Below are positions 36,564 through 45,583 of a stretch of 64,000 nucleotides of DNA, in pieces. The DNA comes from CAZFHA01 sp964518595. Lineage in GTDB: Bacteria > Bacillota > Clostridia > Saccharofermentanales > Saccharofermentanaceae. The stretch covers positions 49,198 to 113,197 of the forward strand of contig CAZFHA010000010.1 of NCBI GenBank assembly GCA_964518595.1. Direction: 5' to 3'. The notes under the pieces were generated by a model, which made no database searches, was not told the origin of the DNA, and saw only the letters and a program-made list of their open reading frames with translations. The first letter of the stretch is position 1; the number at the start of each line of letters is the position of its first letter. The position numbers and the translations under genes are program-made.

Positions 36564-37372
36564 AGGCTCACCCTTGAATTTTTCTTAGCTTGGAATAGCT
36601 GAATCACGAGAGATGCACCCAAAGATACCAGTAGTAGTAGAACTCCTGAGGCCATAGCCATAGATTGATTTCCCATGGACAGTTGTAAATATATACTTGT
36701 AGGCAAGGTTTCGGTTTTGAAGCGAGTAGCCCCTACCAGCATTAAGGTAGCGCCAAATTCTCCCATGGCCCGAGACCAGGTTAGTAAAACCATGGTAAGA
36801 ATAGCACTTCGTGACAAGGGCAAAATTATGCTGTAAAACCGCTGCCACTTCGATGCCCCTAGACTTCCGGCCACTACCAACAGTCGGGGTTCTAATTGGG
36901 AAAAGGCCGTAGTCATTAAGCGAATGGCAAAAGGTAGATTCACAATACTCTGTGCAAGAATGATGCCTCGAAAATCAAATATTACCTGAAAGCCCAAGTC
37001 GCGCAAAAATTTCCCTGGTGGAGAGGAAAAAACCAGCAGCAGACAAAGACCTAAAAGCAGATTCGGCAGGGACATGGGTAGCTCTATCAAAGTTCTCCAA
37101 AGATTCTTAGCCGGCATTTTTCCGTAGACTAGGGCATAGGCGGAAGGTAAAGCCAGTACAAGGCAGAGAACCGTAGACAAACTGGCAGTAATCAAACTTA
37201 AACGCAGAGCTGCTTGCAGTTCTGCTGTGCCTAAAGCCTCTGGCAAAGTTCCCAGCCCACCTACAAGTAATAACAGTAAGCAAAGAAAGATGAAAGTTCC
37301 CACTACAATTAATACCAGAACTGCGCTCCGGTCAAACCATCCCATACCGATTTTTTTCTCTTTAGCTGACAT
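36560..37372 (-). CDS. modB: molybdate/tungstate ABC transporter permease
   Basis: A 270-residue membrane protein with about six helices and the coupling motif VVAGSLGASKWQRFYSIILP. MGEFGATLMLVGA is typical of ModB/CysT-type permeases. It lies between the binding protein and the ATPase gene. Confidence 0.92.
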   Translation of the reverse strand: MSAKEKKIGMGWFDRSAVLVLIVVGTFIFLCLLLLLVGGLGTLPEALGTAELQAALRLSLITASLSTVLCLVLALPSAYALVYGKMPAKNLWRTLIELPMSLPNLLLGLCLLLVFSSPPGKFLRDLGFQVIFDFRGIILAQSIVNLPFAIRLMTTAFSQLEPRLLVVAGSLGASKWQRFYSIILPLSRSAILTMVLLTWSRAMGEFGATLMLVGATRFKTETLPTSIYLQLSMGNQSMAMASGVLLLLVSLGASLVIQLFQAKKNSRVSL

Positions 37373-37423
37373 ATCTCTTATGGGTCTCCTTCTCCTCGAC
37401 TAGCTCTTTTAAGATAATTAGCC

Positions 37424-38266
37424 CTATTCCTCATAACCATATTCTTTCCAGATAGCCTTAGTCTCTGCCTGATCTAAGTAGGCTAAAAAAGACTGCCGGG
37501 CTTTCGTATTTTCAGAATAATCAAGGCCAGCTGCCACCACGTCCATGGTATAAGAACTTAGCTCCTTGGTGGGAATCAATTCAATTTCTGGCGACGTGCA
37601 ATTTTCTTTCCACGCAATAGCCGCATCGGCTTCCCCTACCTCAAGAGCCGTAACCAAGGCTGGTGCTGATAAGGTAGTAGCTACCGGATTTATTTGCGCT
37701 GAAAGACCTAAATCTGAGAAAATTTTATCAGCCACAATCCCAATGGAGGTTGCTTCCTTATCGCCTAAAACCAGACGAATTTTCTCATTTTGTAGATCTT
37801 CAAGCTTCTCTATTTGCCAAGGATTACCTTTCGTTACCACCAGAACCGGAAGGTGCTTTACTAAAACTTTCTGACTTTCGATTTCTGTTTCTAAGCTTTT
37901 AAGGTCCTCTGCCGCTGCCGCTATAAACAGATCACCTTCCTTCGTCATTTTTATCTGGGTCTGGATTTGACCGGTATTGGCGTAGGTAATGGTTAAATGA
38001 CAACCAGTTTCTTGGCTGAAGCGGTCAGCGATAGCTTGGAATGGTTGGGCTAGGCTTACCGCACAATAAATAAACAATGTCTCTTGAGCCAGCACTTGGT
38101 CACCATATGCTTTTTGGGAAGCCAAACTGAGAGTAGTTTCCTCTGCTCTACTTGCCCATGGCTCGGCTCTTGAGGGCGTAGTGGAACAACCTACCAAAAG
38201 CACAATAAGAAACAAGCCAAGAAGACTATTTATCCATTTCCTTCTTTTTATTACACTTTTAACCAC
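37424..38266 (-). CDS. modA: molybdate/tungstate-binding lipoprotein
   Basis: A 280-residue protein with a lipoprotein signal (LLGLFLIVLLVGCST, lipobox LVGC) and a ModA-type fold (LFIYCAVSLAQPFQAIADRF, YANTGQIQTQI, DLFIAAAAEDLKSL). It binds an oxyanion outside the membrane for the following permease. Sequence alone does not separate molybdate from tungstate. Confidence 0.9.
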   Translation of the reverse strand: MVKSVIKRRKWINSLLGLFLIVLLVGCSTTPSRAEPWASRAEETTLSLASQKAYGDQVLAQETLFIYCAVSLAQPFQAIADRFSQETGCHLTITYANTGQIQTQIKMTKEGDLFIAAAAEDLKSLETEIESQKVLVKHLPVLVVTKGNPWQIEKLEDLQNEKIRLVLGDKEATSIGIVADKIFSDLGLSAQINPVATTLSAPALVTALEVGEADAAIAWKENCTSPEIELIPTKELSSYTMDVVAAGLDYSENTKARQSFLAYLDQAETKAIWKEYGYEE

Positions 38267-38345
38267 AAATACCTACTTTCTTTCATAGCCCTTATTCGCC
38301 CTGTTTAGCAGCCAAAGGACTTCCCAGACCTTTTGACACCCCAAG

Positions 38346-39371
38346 TTAAATTCCACTGCCAAAGGCGCAATTGGGAAAAATACAGGTACCACATTCCAGG
38401 CAAAGTCCACCATGGCCTAAAGCCGCCAACGCTTCTTTCGTTACTTTAATATCTGCCATAATTTGCGGTAAAATCAGATCAAAAATCGTTCGCTTAGCAT
38501 ACATTACGCAGCCGGGCAGACCCAAAATTGGGACGCCACTTTCACTGTATGCCAGCATAAACATAGCTCCGGGTAATACAGGGGCACCATAGCTAATAAT
38601 TTCTTTACTGGCATTTTTAATGGCTAATGGGGTCTTGTCATCGGGATCAACACTCATGCCCCCACTACAAAGAATGAGCTCGGCGCCCAGTTCAATTTGA
38701 GTTAAGATGGCCTCAGTGATGCCTTTTGCATCGTCTGAGAGTACCACATGACTGATTTCTTCCGTCTCATAGGTGGCTAGTTTTTCCCGTAATACCGGAG
38801 TAAAAGTATCCTTTATTAGACCTTTAGCCACTTCACTTCCGGTGGTTATAATGGCAACTTTTTTGGGTGAGTAGGGGTGGAGCTGAAGAAGTGGCTGACT
38901 TCCGGCTAATTTTTCAGCTTGGTGCATTTTCTCTTCTGAAATAATCAGCGGAATAATCCGAGTACCAGCTAATTTATCACCTTTTTTTACCGGTGAATGG
39001 CTGTGACGGGTAGCAATCATCATTTCGCCTAAGGCATTTACTCGCCGCAAAGCCTCCACATCCACCTGAAAATATCCATCTCTTTCTGCCCTAATATCAA
39101 TTTTTCCTTCTTTTACGGCTCCGGGACTCATTCCAGCTCCGGCACAGATGTTATAGAGGATTTCCGCTGCCTCATTTTCATGGAGCATACCGGCTTTCTG
39201 TTCCCAAACATAGAGATGTTCTTTGCCCAAAGTCAACAATACCGGTATATCCGCCTTAGTTACTATGTGCCCTTTAGAAAAAGCCACCCCCTTGGTCACA
39301 TCCTTTACGATGCGGGTAATATCATGACACAAAATATGTCCTTCTGCGTCAATGGTTCGAATCTCCTTCAT
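38346..39371 (-). CDS. MoeA-like molybdopterin-binding protein with C-terminal cysteine cluster
   Basis: A 341-residue protein. The N-terminal part (VKDVTKGVAFSKGHIVTKADIPVLLTLGKEHLYVWE) is like the MoeA start but shorter; the centre is a MoCF domain (VAIITTGSEV, LCSGGMSVDPDDKT, LPGCVMY). The end has CLECGTCIFPNCAFG, four Cys that could hold a metal or cluster. This short, Cys-tailed form is common beside molybdenum hydroxylases in Clostridia and may not do the standard MoeA insertion step. AGGAGG precedes the ATG. Confidence 0.85.
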   Translation of the reverse strand: MKEIRTIDAEGHILCHDITRIVKDVTKGVAFSKGHIVTKADIPVLLTLGKEHLYVWEQKAGMLHENEAAEILYNICAGAGMSPGAVKEGKIDIRAERDGYFQVDVEALRRVNALGEMMIATRHSHSPVKKGDKLAGTRIIPLIISEEKMHQAEKLAGSQPLLQLHPYSPKKVAIITTGSEVAKGLIKDTFTPVLREKLATYETEEISHVVLSDDAKGITEAILTQIELGAELILCSGGMSVDPDDKTPLAIKNASKEIISYGAPVLPGAMFMLAYSESGVPILGLPGCVMYAKRTIFDLILPQIMADIKVTKEALAALGHGGLCLECGTCIFPNCAFGSGI

Positions 39372-39530
39372 ACAAGCCTCCTCCTAAATGATACAGCTTT
39401 ATTATTTATGTCACTCAGTTCCTAATTCAGTCACCTACTCATGCAGGATAGTTCAAAAACTATAGGTATTTGGGAGCAAGAACGAACTGAGCCGGAACTT
39501 TCCTTTTTTAATAATGCCCTGTAACAAGCA

Positions 39531-39572
39531 AATGGAATCCGATGTATTTTTGAATACATATCGGATTCCATT
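39531..39572. repeat. long inverted repeat between korB and the MoeA-like gene
   Basis: AATGGAATCCGAT and ATCGGATTCCATT plus an inner GTATT/AATAC make a nearly perfect stem of ~18 bases with a 4-base loop. It lies 96 bases after the korB stop. The T-run on the minus strand is weak (TTTGCTTGTT), so it is either a korB terminator or an operator. Confidence 0.6.
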
Positions 39573-39667
39573 ATAGAGGGGAAAGCGTTTAATCGCAATA
39601 AATTTTTAGAAAGCTTTAACCATCAGCACCTAAACTCTGGCTATTATAGGGTTGATAGGAGCTAATG

Positions 39668-40525
39668 TTAGAGTAACTTTTCCACCAGAGCATCTATCTG
39701 ACCGCCTCCTACCCGCTGATGAAGTATCGGCCCCTTAGCAAAAATCTCTTGATGTATCGCCATGTAATCAGGAGCCGCCTTTTGATAAAAAATCCCAGTA
39801 GGAATATGACTCTCGGTGGTCTCGAGGCTGCGCTCTAGTGCCTGCAAACGGTTAGTCCTGTCATGATCCGAAGGTAGTGGCTGTACCGCCTGTTTATAGT
39901 AATTGAAGGTATTCTTTTTGTTAAAGCTAACACAAGGCTGCAAAATATCCACCAGTGCGTAACCTCTGTGTTGAATCGCCGCCTTCATTACTTGAGTCAT
40001 CTGCTCCCGGTCACCCACAAAGCTTCGGGCGACGAAGGTTGCCCCGGCAGCAATCGCCAGAAGAATCGGATTAAGGGGTTGATTCAGATTACAAAAGCCA
40101 CGCTCTGCAGCATCTAAACAGGGATCTGTAGTCGGTGATACCTGCCCTTTTGTCAAACCATAGACCTGATTGTTATGAACAAAATGGGTTATATCTACAT
40201 TCCGGCGCATGTTATGGATAAAATGGTTGCCACCTTCGCCGTAAGAATCACCATCACCGGTGTTTACAATGACGGTTAAATCTTGGTTTATCATTTTAAT
40301 ACCCACCGCCGCAGGAAGTGAGCGACCATGAAGACCACTAAAACCATTACAATTGAAATATTGGTTGGTTTTGGCCGCTTGACCAATGCCCCCCACCAAG
40401 ACCACCTCTTCTGGGGCTAGATTCAAATCGTTCAATACGGTCTCTAAGGCCTCAATTAACAAAAAATTACCACATCCAGGGCACCAGGCAGTAGCATCTC
40501 TTTTAACCATTGCAATTTGTTTCAT
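39668..40525 (-). CDS. korB: 2-oxoacid:ferredoxin oxidoreductase beta subunit
   Basis: A 285-residue thiamine-diphosphate subunit: TAWCPGCGNF at the start, the GIGQAAK region and the TPP/Mg motif NTGDGDSYGEGGNHF, followed by NNQVYGLTKGQVSPTT. It completes the enzyme with the alpha subunit upstream (four-base overlap). Likely reaction: oxidative decarboxylation of a 2-oxoacid such as 2-oxoglutarate with ferredoxin, or the reverse. The exact substrate is not shown. Confidence 0.92.
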   Translation of the reverse strand: MKQIAMVKRDATAWCPGCGNFLLIEALETVLNDLNLAPEEVVLVGGIGQAAKTNQYFNCNGFSGLHGRSLPAAVGIKMINQDLTVIVNTGDGDSYGEGGNHFIHNMRRNVDITHFVHNNQVYGLTKGQVSPTTDPCLDAAERGFCNLNQPLNPILLAIAAGATFVARSFVGDREQMTQVMKAAIQHRGYALVDILQPCVSFNKKNTFNYYKQAVQPLPSDHDRTNRLQALERSLETTESHIPTGIFYQKAAPDYMAIHQEIFAKGPILHQRVGGGQIDALVEKLL

Positions 40526-42198
40526 ACAGCACCGCCTTTCACCATCTGAATGATTTCTGCCGGAAGCATGGGGCGACCATCATATTTGAGGCATGACCTA
40601 GAGCAAGAAACGCCTGTTTCCCGCCTAATTAGAGCCGCCAGTTGCCCCGTGGCATTTTGTTCTACACTAACTATTTCTTTTTCTAAGACATGGTATTTAT
40701 CAATCCATGCTTGTGGCAATGGGTAGATATCCCCAAAGCAAAGAGCGCCATAAATAGGTTGCTCTTGATTGAGTATAGTGATCGCTTCCTTAATGGCTCC
40801 TTTAGTAGAGCCAAAACCAATTAGTAGTATCTGATGTTCCTCCGAGCCAAAAAATTCAGGCTCCCGAACAACTTTTGCCAGTTCCCCTTGCTTCTTGAGC
40901 CGCTTATCCACCATCGCTTTACGCACCTCAGCGGCTTCAGTAATAACACCCCTCTCATCATGTTCATCACTATCCCAGCGAATGACACGCCCTGGAGTTC
41001 CAAAAGCCGACAGCGGTGATATGCCATTATCTGTTAAAGCATAGCGCATATAGGGTTCATCTCCACCGGCTACAGAAAAAGCCGCTGTCAAATCTGGTAG
41101 ATTTTTAATCACCTGCCGATGGACTAAAGTCGAAGAGTCTGCTAAATACTGATCACTTAAAATAATCACCGGAATCTGATAGTGCCAAGCCAAGGCAAAG
41201 GCTCTTTGCGTCTGGGTAATCGCATCCTCATGATCGGATAGTGCTATTACCATCCGTGGAAACTCTCCTTGAGAAGCAGAAACCACAAAAGCCAAATCAC
41301 TCTGTTCCGTTCGGGTCGGTAAACCGGTAGCAGGCCCCGGACGCTGAACATCCACTAGAACTACCGGAATCTCGGCAATACCGGCAAAGCCCAATGCCTC
41401 TACCATAAGAGAGAAACCTCCACCAGAAGTACCAGCCATAGCGCGACCACCAGCGGCGGCCGCCCCTAAGGCCATGTTCACAGCGGCAATTTCGTCTTCC
41501 GCCTGCTCCACTACAATCCCCAAGGCTTCTTTGTGAGTGTCAAAATAGGTCAAAATGCTGGTAGCCGGAGACATAGGATAGGCAGAATAAAAATTCATCC
41601 CTGCTGCCAGAGCACCCAGACATAGAGCCGTATTGCCACTCAGCAACATATAATCGGATAAATCCTGCGGCTTTGTCAGCTCTACATGAAGGGAAAGAGC
41701 CTCTTGCCCAGCTAAAAAGGCCTTCTGGTTCACCTGCACTACCGATTCCGGCAAAAAGTCAGTCAGCACTGCGGTAATCTTGTCCATTGGAAGTTTGATA
41801 CCAAAATAACCTAAAATTGCTCCCACTATTGCGGTGGTAACCGTTTTATTGTTACCAGCCACCTGCGCCATTTGTTGGAAAGGAAAGGCCAGAAGCGGAT
41901 GGGTTTCACTAACAATAGAGCTATCCGCTAAAATCACTCCTGCTGGGCTCAAGGCATTACAATGGAGGTTATAACTTTCTTGATTTAGAGGAACTAGGAG
42001 ATCTACCTTATCCTGAGCAGCCATAATAGGCTCAGACCCAAGGCGAAGTTTAACAAAATTATGTCCGCCCCGAATACGGGACATCGCATCTCGAAGGGTA
42101 AATACATGATAACCGGAAAGTTTGAATAATTTCTCTAAAACCAGAGACATAGTCTCGACGCCATCTCCAGCAGCGCCACCAATCAGAATCTGTTTCAC
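40522..42198 (-). CDS. korA: 2-oxoacid:ferredoxin oxidoreductase, fused gamma-alpha subunit
   Basis: A 558-residue protein. Residues ~1-180 are the gamma domain (ILIGGAAGDGVETMSLVLEKL), the rest the alpha chain (NTALCLGALAAGMNFYSAYPMSPATSI, EDEIAAVNMALGAAAAGGRAM, GTSGGGFSLM). It begins at a GTG with a GGTGA site. A perfect TATAAT (42252-42257, minus strand) stands about 55 bases upstream. The missing delta ferredoxin subunit suggests a free ferredoxin acceptor. Confidence 0.92.
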   Translation of the reverse strand: MKQILIGGAAGDGVETMSLVLEKLFKLSGYHVFTLRDAMSRIRGGHNFVKLRLGSEPIMAAQDKVDLLVPLNQESYNLHCNALSPAGVILADSSIVSETHPLLAFPFQQMAQVAGNNKTVTTAIVGAILGYFGIKLPMDKITAVLTDFLPESVVQVNQKAFLAGQEALSLHVELTKPQDLSDYMLLSGNTALCLGALAAGMNFYSAYPMSPATSILTYFDTHKEALGIVVEQAEDEIAAVNMALGAAAAGGRAMAGTSGGGFSLMVEALGFAGIAEIPVVLVDVQRPGPATGLPTRTEQSDLAFVVSASQGEFPRMVIALSDHEDAITQTQRAFALAWHYQIPVIILSDQYLADSSTLVHRQVIKNLPDLTAAFSVAGGDEPYMRYALTDNGISPLSAFGTPGRVIRWDSDEHDERGVITEAAEVRKAMVDKRLKKQGELAKVVREPEFFGSEEHQILLIGFGSTKGAIKEAITILNQEQPIYGALCFGDIYPLPQAWIDKYHVLEKEIVSVEQNATGQLAALIRRETGVSCSRSCLKYDGRPMLPAEIIQMVKGGAV

Positions 42199-42315
42199 CT
42201 ATAGTCACCTTCTTTCTTTTCAAAAAAAACAGGTACAACAAAAGTGATTTCATTATATCATTTTTTGCTCTATAAAATGTGAATCAAGACCGCTGCAAAA
42301 CGCCGCCGTTTCAAA

Positions 42316-42645
42316 CTAAAAAGGAAAATTTTCTTCAAAAATCTGCTGAGCATAAGCGCCAACCTTAGCGTTAATGGTCTGGTAGCTTTCTAATATCTGG
42401 CGGCCTTCTTTGGTGAGCACCGTCTTTCCCCGATTTGATCCGCCCTTTTCTGAAGCTACCACTTCAAATCCTAGTTCCGTGCGCATATCCTTCAGCATAC
42501 GCAGAGCTTTGGTGTAGGACAAATTCATTTCTTCCGTGGCCTTTCTAATGGAGGAAGTCTGATCAATACGTTCTAGTAATTCGCAGGTACCAGGTCCAAA
42601 AAACACTTTACTCTTCTTGATTCTAAGACTACATATTGTTTCCAT
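42316..42645 (-). CDS. short ModE-like winged-helix regulator
   Basis: A 109-residue protein with the ModE N-terminal LysR-type winged helix (FFGPGTCELLERIDQTSSIRKATEEMNLSYTKALRMLKDM, GFEVVASEKGG..RGKTVLTKEG). The C-terminal molybdate-binding (Mop/TOBE) domain is absent, so metal sensing must be by another route or another protein. GGGG stands six bases before the chosen ATG. Probable controller of the molybdenum genes downstream. Confidence 0.87.
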   Translation of the reverse strand: METICSLRIKKSKVFFGPGTCELLERIDQTSSIRKATEEMNLSYTKALRMLKDMRTELGFEVVASEKGGSNRGKTVLTKEGRQILESYQTINAKVGAYAQQIFEENFPF

Positions 42646-42665
42646 TACTTGCCCCTTTTCTCTGA

Positions 42666-42695
42666 ACATCTGGTATAGTCTTCACAATCAGATGT
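42666..42695 (-). promoter_or_regulatory. inverted repeat upstream of the ModE-like gene, possible operator
   Basis: ACATCTG and CAGATGT, perfect inverted copies 16 bases apart, lie 20-50 bases before the start. A dimeric regulator, perhaps the gene's own product, could bind it. Confidence 0.35.
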
Positions 42696-42931
42696 GGAGA
42701 CTACATTACGACTATTTGATTCCTACTTTAGCATAGCGAAAATAACATTACAAACATAGTTCGTGCATAAGTAGCCAGCTAATCAGTAGAGTAATCAGTA
42801 GAATCCTTAAGGGAAAAAGAGCCGTAACTGAAATAACTTCAATTATCCAGATTTTAAACCATCAAAAAACTAACCACTTTATGACTACTTCTCAAAAATC
42901 CCGCTAACAGCTAAGAAAATTTTCTCTGGTA

Positions 42932-42940
42932 TGTTATAAT
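42932..42940 (+). promoter_or_regulatory. extended -10 promoter for the downstream lipoprotein
   Basis: TGTTATAAT lies about 120 bases ahead of the lipoprotein start. No clear -35. Otherwise 42696-43060 shows no gene or repeat that I can support. Confidence 0.4.
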
Positions 42941-43060
42941 CAAGCAGGTCATTAGATTGACGATTTGCTTACACGTTGCTAGATTTAAAGTGATTTTCAC
43001 GGTTATTAAATCCTAGCAATTTTATCTTTATTACTGCAAAAGTATTGGGGGGAGCGGGAA

Positions 43061-43603
43061 ATGAAAACAAGAAAAAAAGTCCTTTGTGCAACAGCAATAA
43101 TCTTATGTATATTTTGTCTACTAGTGACGGGTTGCACTGAAACTTTAGGGGCAAATAAAAATGATTACATGTTTTACAATGGTAACCAAAGTATTGGCTA
43201 CGGTTCTTCTCAGGAAGAAATCCAGCAGGTATTTGGGTCCGAGGCAAAGGATGCTCTCATCGGTGAGGAATATGGTATAGCCACGGTAATTTTTCGTGAG
43301 GGAAAAGTTGTCTACCTTCTTATTAGACCGGAAGACGCCGTGCAGGAGGCTAGCAGTCTCTGGCGTACCTCCAAGGGTGTTGGCATTGGAAGTACGGAGC
43401 TTGAAGTCCAGAAGGCCTATCTGCTGTCGGATGCCGAGAAGGTTAAAGGCAATACTTACAATATCCCTTTGAAGGCTAAAGATTCTGAACTGGTCAAATG
43501 TGCCAGCAATGAAGCCGAGTATTACCTCTCCTTTATGTTAAAAGATTCTGTTGTTAACGAGATAGGCATTTACGACGTTATGGCCGCTACAAGATTTCAA
43601 TAG
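43061..43603 (+). CDS. hypothetical lipoprotein
   Basis: A 180-residue protein with a lipoprotein signal (ATAIILCIFCLLVTGCTETLG, lipobox VTGC). The body has two similar segments (YGSSQEEIQQVFGSEAKDALIGEEYG and IGSTELEVQKAYLLSDAEKVKGNTYN), a two-unit SmpA/BamE-like or PepSY-like small fold by impression only. GGGGGG precedes the ATG. It ends at a perfect hairpin shared with the convergent kinase-like gene. Confidence 0.72.
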   Translation: MKTRKKVLCATAIILCIFCLLVTGCTETLGANKNDYMFYNGNQSIGYGSSQEEIQQVFGSEAKDALIGEEYGIATVIFREGKVVYLLIRPEDAVQEASSLWRTSKGVGIGSTELEVQKAYLLSDAEKVKGNTYNIPLKAKDSELVKCASNEAEYYLSFMLKDSVVNEIGIYDVMAATRFQ

Positions 43604-43635
43604 TATAAGCATAGTTTGGTTCAATAAATCCAGAA

Positions 43636-43681
43636 AATAACGCCATAGTTTCACTTTAAGACGGAAACTATGGCGTTATTT
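43636..43681. terminator. bidirectional terminator
   Basis: AAATAACGCCATAGTTTC and GAAACTATGGCGTTATTT, a perfect 18-base stem around a 10-base loop. The minus-strand stem lies inside the last codons and stop of the HPr-kinase-like gene. Confidence 0.9.
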
Positions 43682-44760
43682 GCAGCTTGGATATCTCCTG
43701 AATAAGTAAGAGAATAAGCCGAGTCAAGCAGTGAAAGTATGTTCTGACAAGCTTCGTTCTCCGCCTGCATAATCATTTCTGATTCATAAAAAGGTAGCCA
43801 CATAATCTTATGATCAGCTTCATTAATAGTAGCTTTTAACTTTATAATTGCCTCTTGTTTGGTTAAGGGCTGGATTTTTGTCTGGCCTACAGATAGTTCC
43901 AATTTAGGAAAAATACAAGTAATAGCTCCCCGTCGGTTCTCTCCAATAACCTGACTTCCATATATCCTCTTCAACGTCTCAGGTACAAATTGAATTTTGC
44001 CATTCATGATAAAATCAGCATCTAACATTTTAGCCATCTCTCTGTTTTTATGGCTGCTAAAAAATTCATGCAATACAGGATTATAGCGAACCGTTTCCTC
44101 ACCCAATCGTAAGCAGTGGGGATTTTTTTCCAGATACAAGTTGTTTTGTAGACAGGAGAGAAAAATTGAGTCGTTGCCCAAATAATTCTCTCCACGATTA
44201 AGTAAGCCCATAACGAGGGTAGATTTCCCTGCCCCTTTCTGAGCGGGGAAAAGCACACTCTGCTCTCCTATTACCCCTGCGGCGGCATGAAGTAAAAGCT
44301 TCCCTTTTAGTTTCTTCCACAAAGCAAGTGGCTCTTTTATCATTTGACTAAGGTGGATGTTATGAATTCTATCATCCGACCGTAGGAAAAGAATTTCTTT
44401 TCTGGCCTTATCAAAGATCGTAAGCCAATTATAAGGAGCCTTTGAAAGGATATAGTACGCACTATCTTCAAAGATATAACCAGAGCTAAAATCATAGAAT
44501 AACTTCTCACGAAAGCGTAGATTAAGTCTACTGATTATGTCACCATAGTCGGCTATCCTTATGCTCTTGATTCGGGAAAGATAAGCCAGATTAGCAGCCT
44601 CATTCTGATCAACAATCTCTGTTGTCCAAATAGAGCTAAAATACTGCTGTACTGCTAAAACTTCCCTTGGGTTATCAGAGGAAAATAGAATCTTATTGTA
44701 AGTGTCGTCTATTTCAATGGAATTGGTAGCGGCTTTTGTTTCAAAATATTTTCTAAACAT
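43651..44760 (-). CDS. HPr-kinase-like P-loop protein
   Basis: A 369-residue protein. The P-loop is PAQKGAGKSTLVMGLL (~residue 170), followed by GNDSIFLS in the place of the HprK acidic motif. The N-terminal ~150 residues lack the usual HprK regulatory fold. Similar proteins (HprK-related kinases) occur in RiPP, notably lasso peptide, clusters where some phosphorylate the precursor, and elsewhere with unknown roles. No precursor, cyclase or PqqD gene is seen next to it. The ATG used is two codons inside the longest frame, with GGAAGG upstream. Confidence 0.75.
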   Translation of the reverse strand: MFRKYFETKAATNSIEIDDTYNKILFSSDNPREVLAVQQYFSSIWTTEIVDQNEAANLAYLSRIKSIRIADYGDIISRLNLRFREKLFYDFSSGYIFEDSAYYILSKAPYNWLTIFDKARKEILFLRSDDRIHNIHLSQMIKEPLALWKKLKGKLLLHAAAGVIGEQSVLFPAQKGAGKSTLVMGLLNRGENYLGNDSIFLSCLQNNLYLEKNPHCLRLGEETVRYNPVLHEFFSSHKNREMAKMLDADFIMNGKIQFVPETLKRIYGSQVIGENRRGAITCIFPKLELSVGQTKIQPLTKQEAIIKLKATINEADHKIMWLPFYESEMIMQAENEACQNILSLLDSAYSLTYSGDIQAANNAIVSVLK

Positions 44761-44816
44761 CGCCAAAGCCCTTCCTTCCTGTTTCTCTGCCAGACTGTTT
44801 TTAATCCCATATTAGT

Positions 44817-45383
44817 CTACGGTCTAGTAAAAATAGCTAAAACCATTGACTTGACCCAATTCCATAGCCTGGGAAACTCTTCTGTAATGAGTCTCTCCAC
44901 TTCCGTTCTACTTATAGAACTAAAGTCATGATTCACTGAATTATCTACTAAAACCCTCACTCCTTTAGGAATTGTGCCAATGGCAAAAAAACCGACTGCA
45001 ATTATGCCTTTGGCTTGCTTACCTACTGCAATAATACCACAGGCTTGTCTTTTTCCTCTGCCCAAATTAATATGAATAAGGGGTAGCCCAAATAAAGTTC
45101 GCTGACTTTTATACTCATAGTTTGAACCATACCAAGGTCTGTAATACCCTATAGTTTCTTCTCTTTGAAGATAAGTTTTCTCCTCCTTATCTCCCTTAAT
45201 CAAGCTATCAACGGTAACATTAAATATCTCACTGATAGCGATTTAATTGTCTAAATCAGGATAAGAAAGATTACTTTCCCACTTAGAAACCGCCTGCCGT
45301 GATACGTTAATTTTTTCTGCTAATTCCTCTTGAGATAAATTATGCCCTTTTCGTAAATTTCTTATATTCTCACCTAAATTCAT
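44817..45383 (-). pseudogene. XRE-type helix-turn-helix protein interrupted by one in-frame stop
   Basis: The frame begins MNLGENIRNLRKG (GGGG just upstream), contains a clean HTH (LSQEELAEKINVSRQAVSKWE) and reads SYPDLDN then TAA (45243-45245). Translation beyond the stop continues in the same frame as IAISEIFNVTVDSLIKGD, precisely the usual continuation, then a Gly-rich stretch (GIIAVGKQAKGIIAVGFFAIG) and an end at 44817. One base change (TTA Leu to TAA) explains it, giving 188 codons. Intact relatives are cytoplasmic or membrane-linked HTH proteins. It may be dead, recently inactivated, or a sequencing error. Confidence 0.85.
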
Positions 45384-45519
45384 TTTGTTCCCCTTTCGCC
45401 ATACGCTGTCTTTCAATTGTCTTGACTCTAACATGAACCCCCCCAAAACAGACTATCTACAGTAATTTACATGCTAGCAACCAGCGGTTGCATGGCAGAC
45501 AAATTAACAAATTTAGCGA

Positions 45520-45561
45520 TAAAACAATAGCTGCTAAGAAATCTCTCTTAACAGCTACTGC
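45520..45561 (-). terminator. terminator of the giant surface protein gene
   Basis: On the minus strand AGTAGCTGTTAAGA pairs (with wobbles) to TCTTAGCAGCTATT, then GTTTTAT. It begins about 25 bases past the stop. Confidence 0.65.
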
Positions 45562-45583
45562 TAATATTTTATTTAACTAATAT

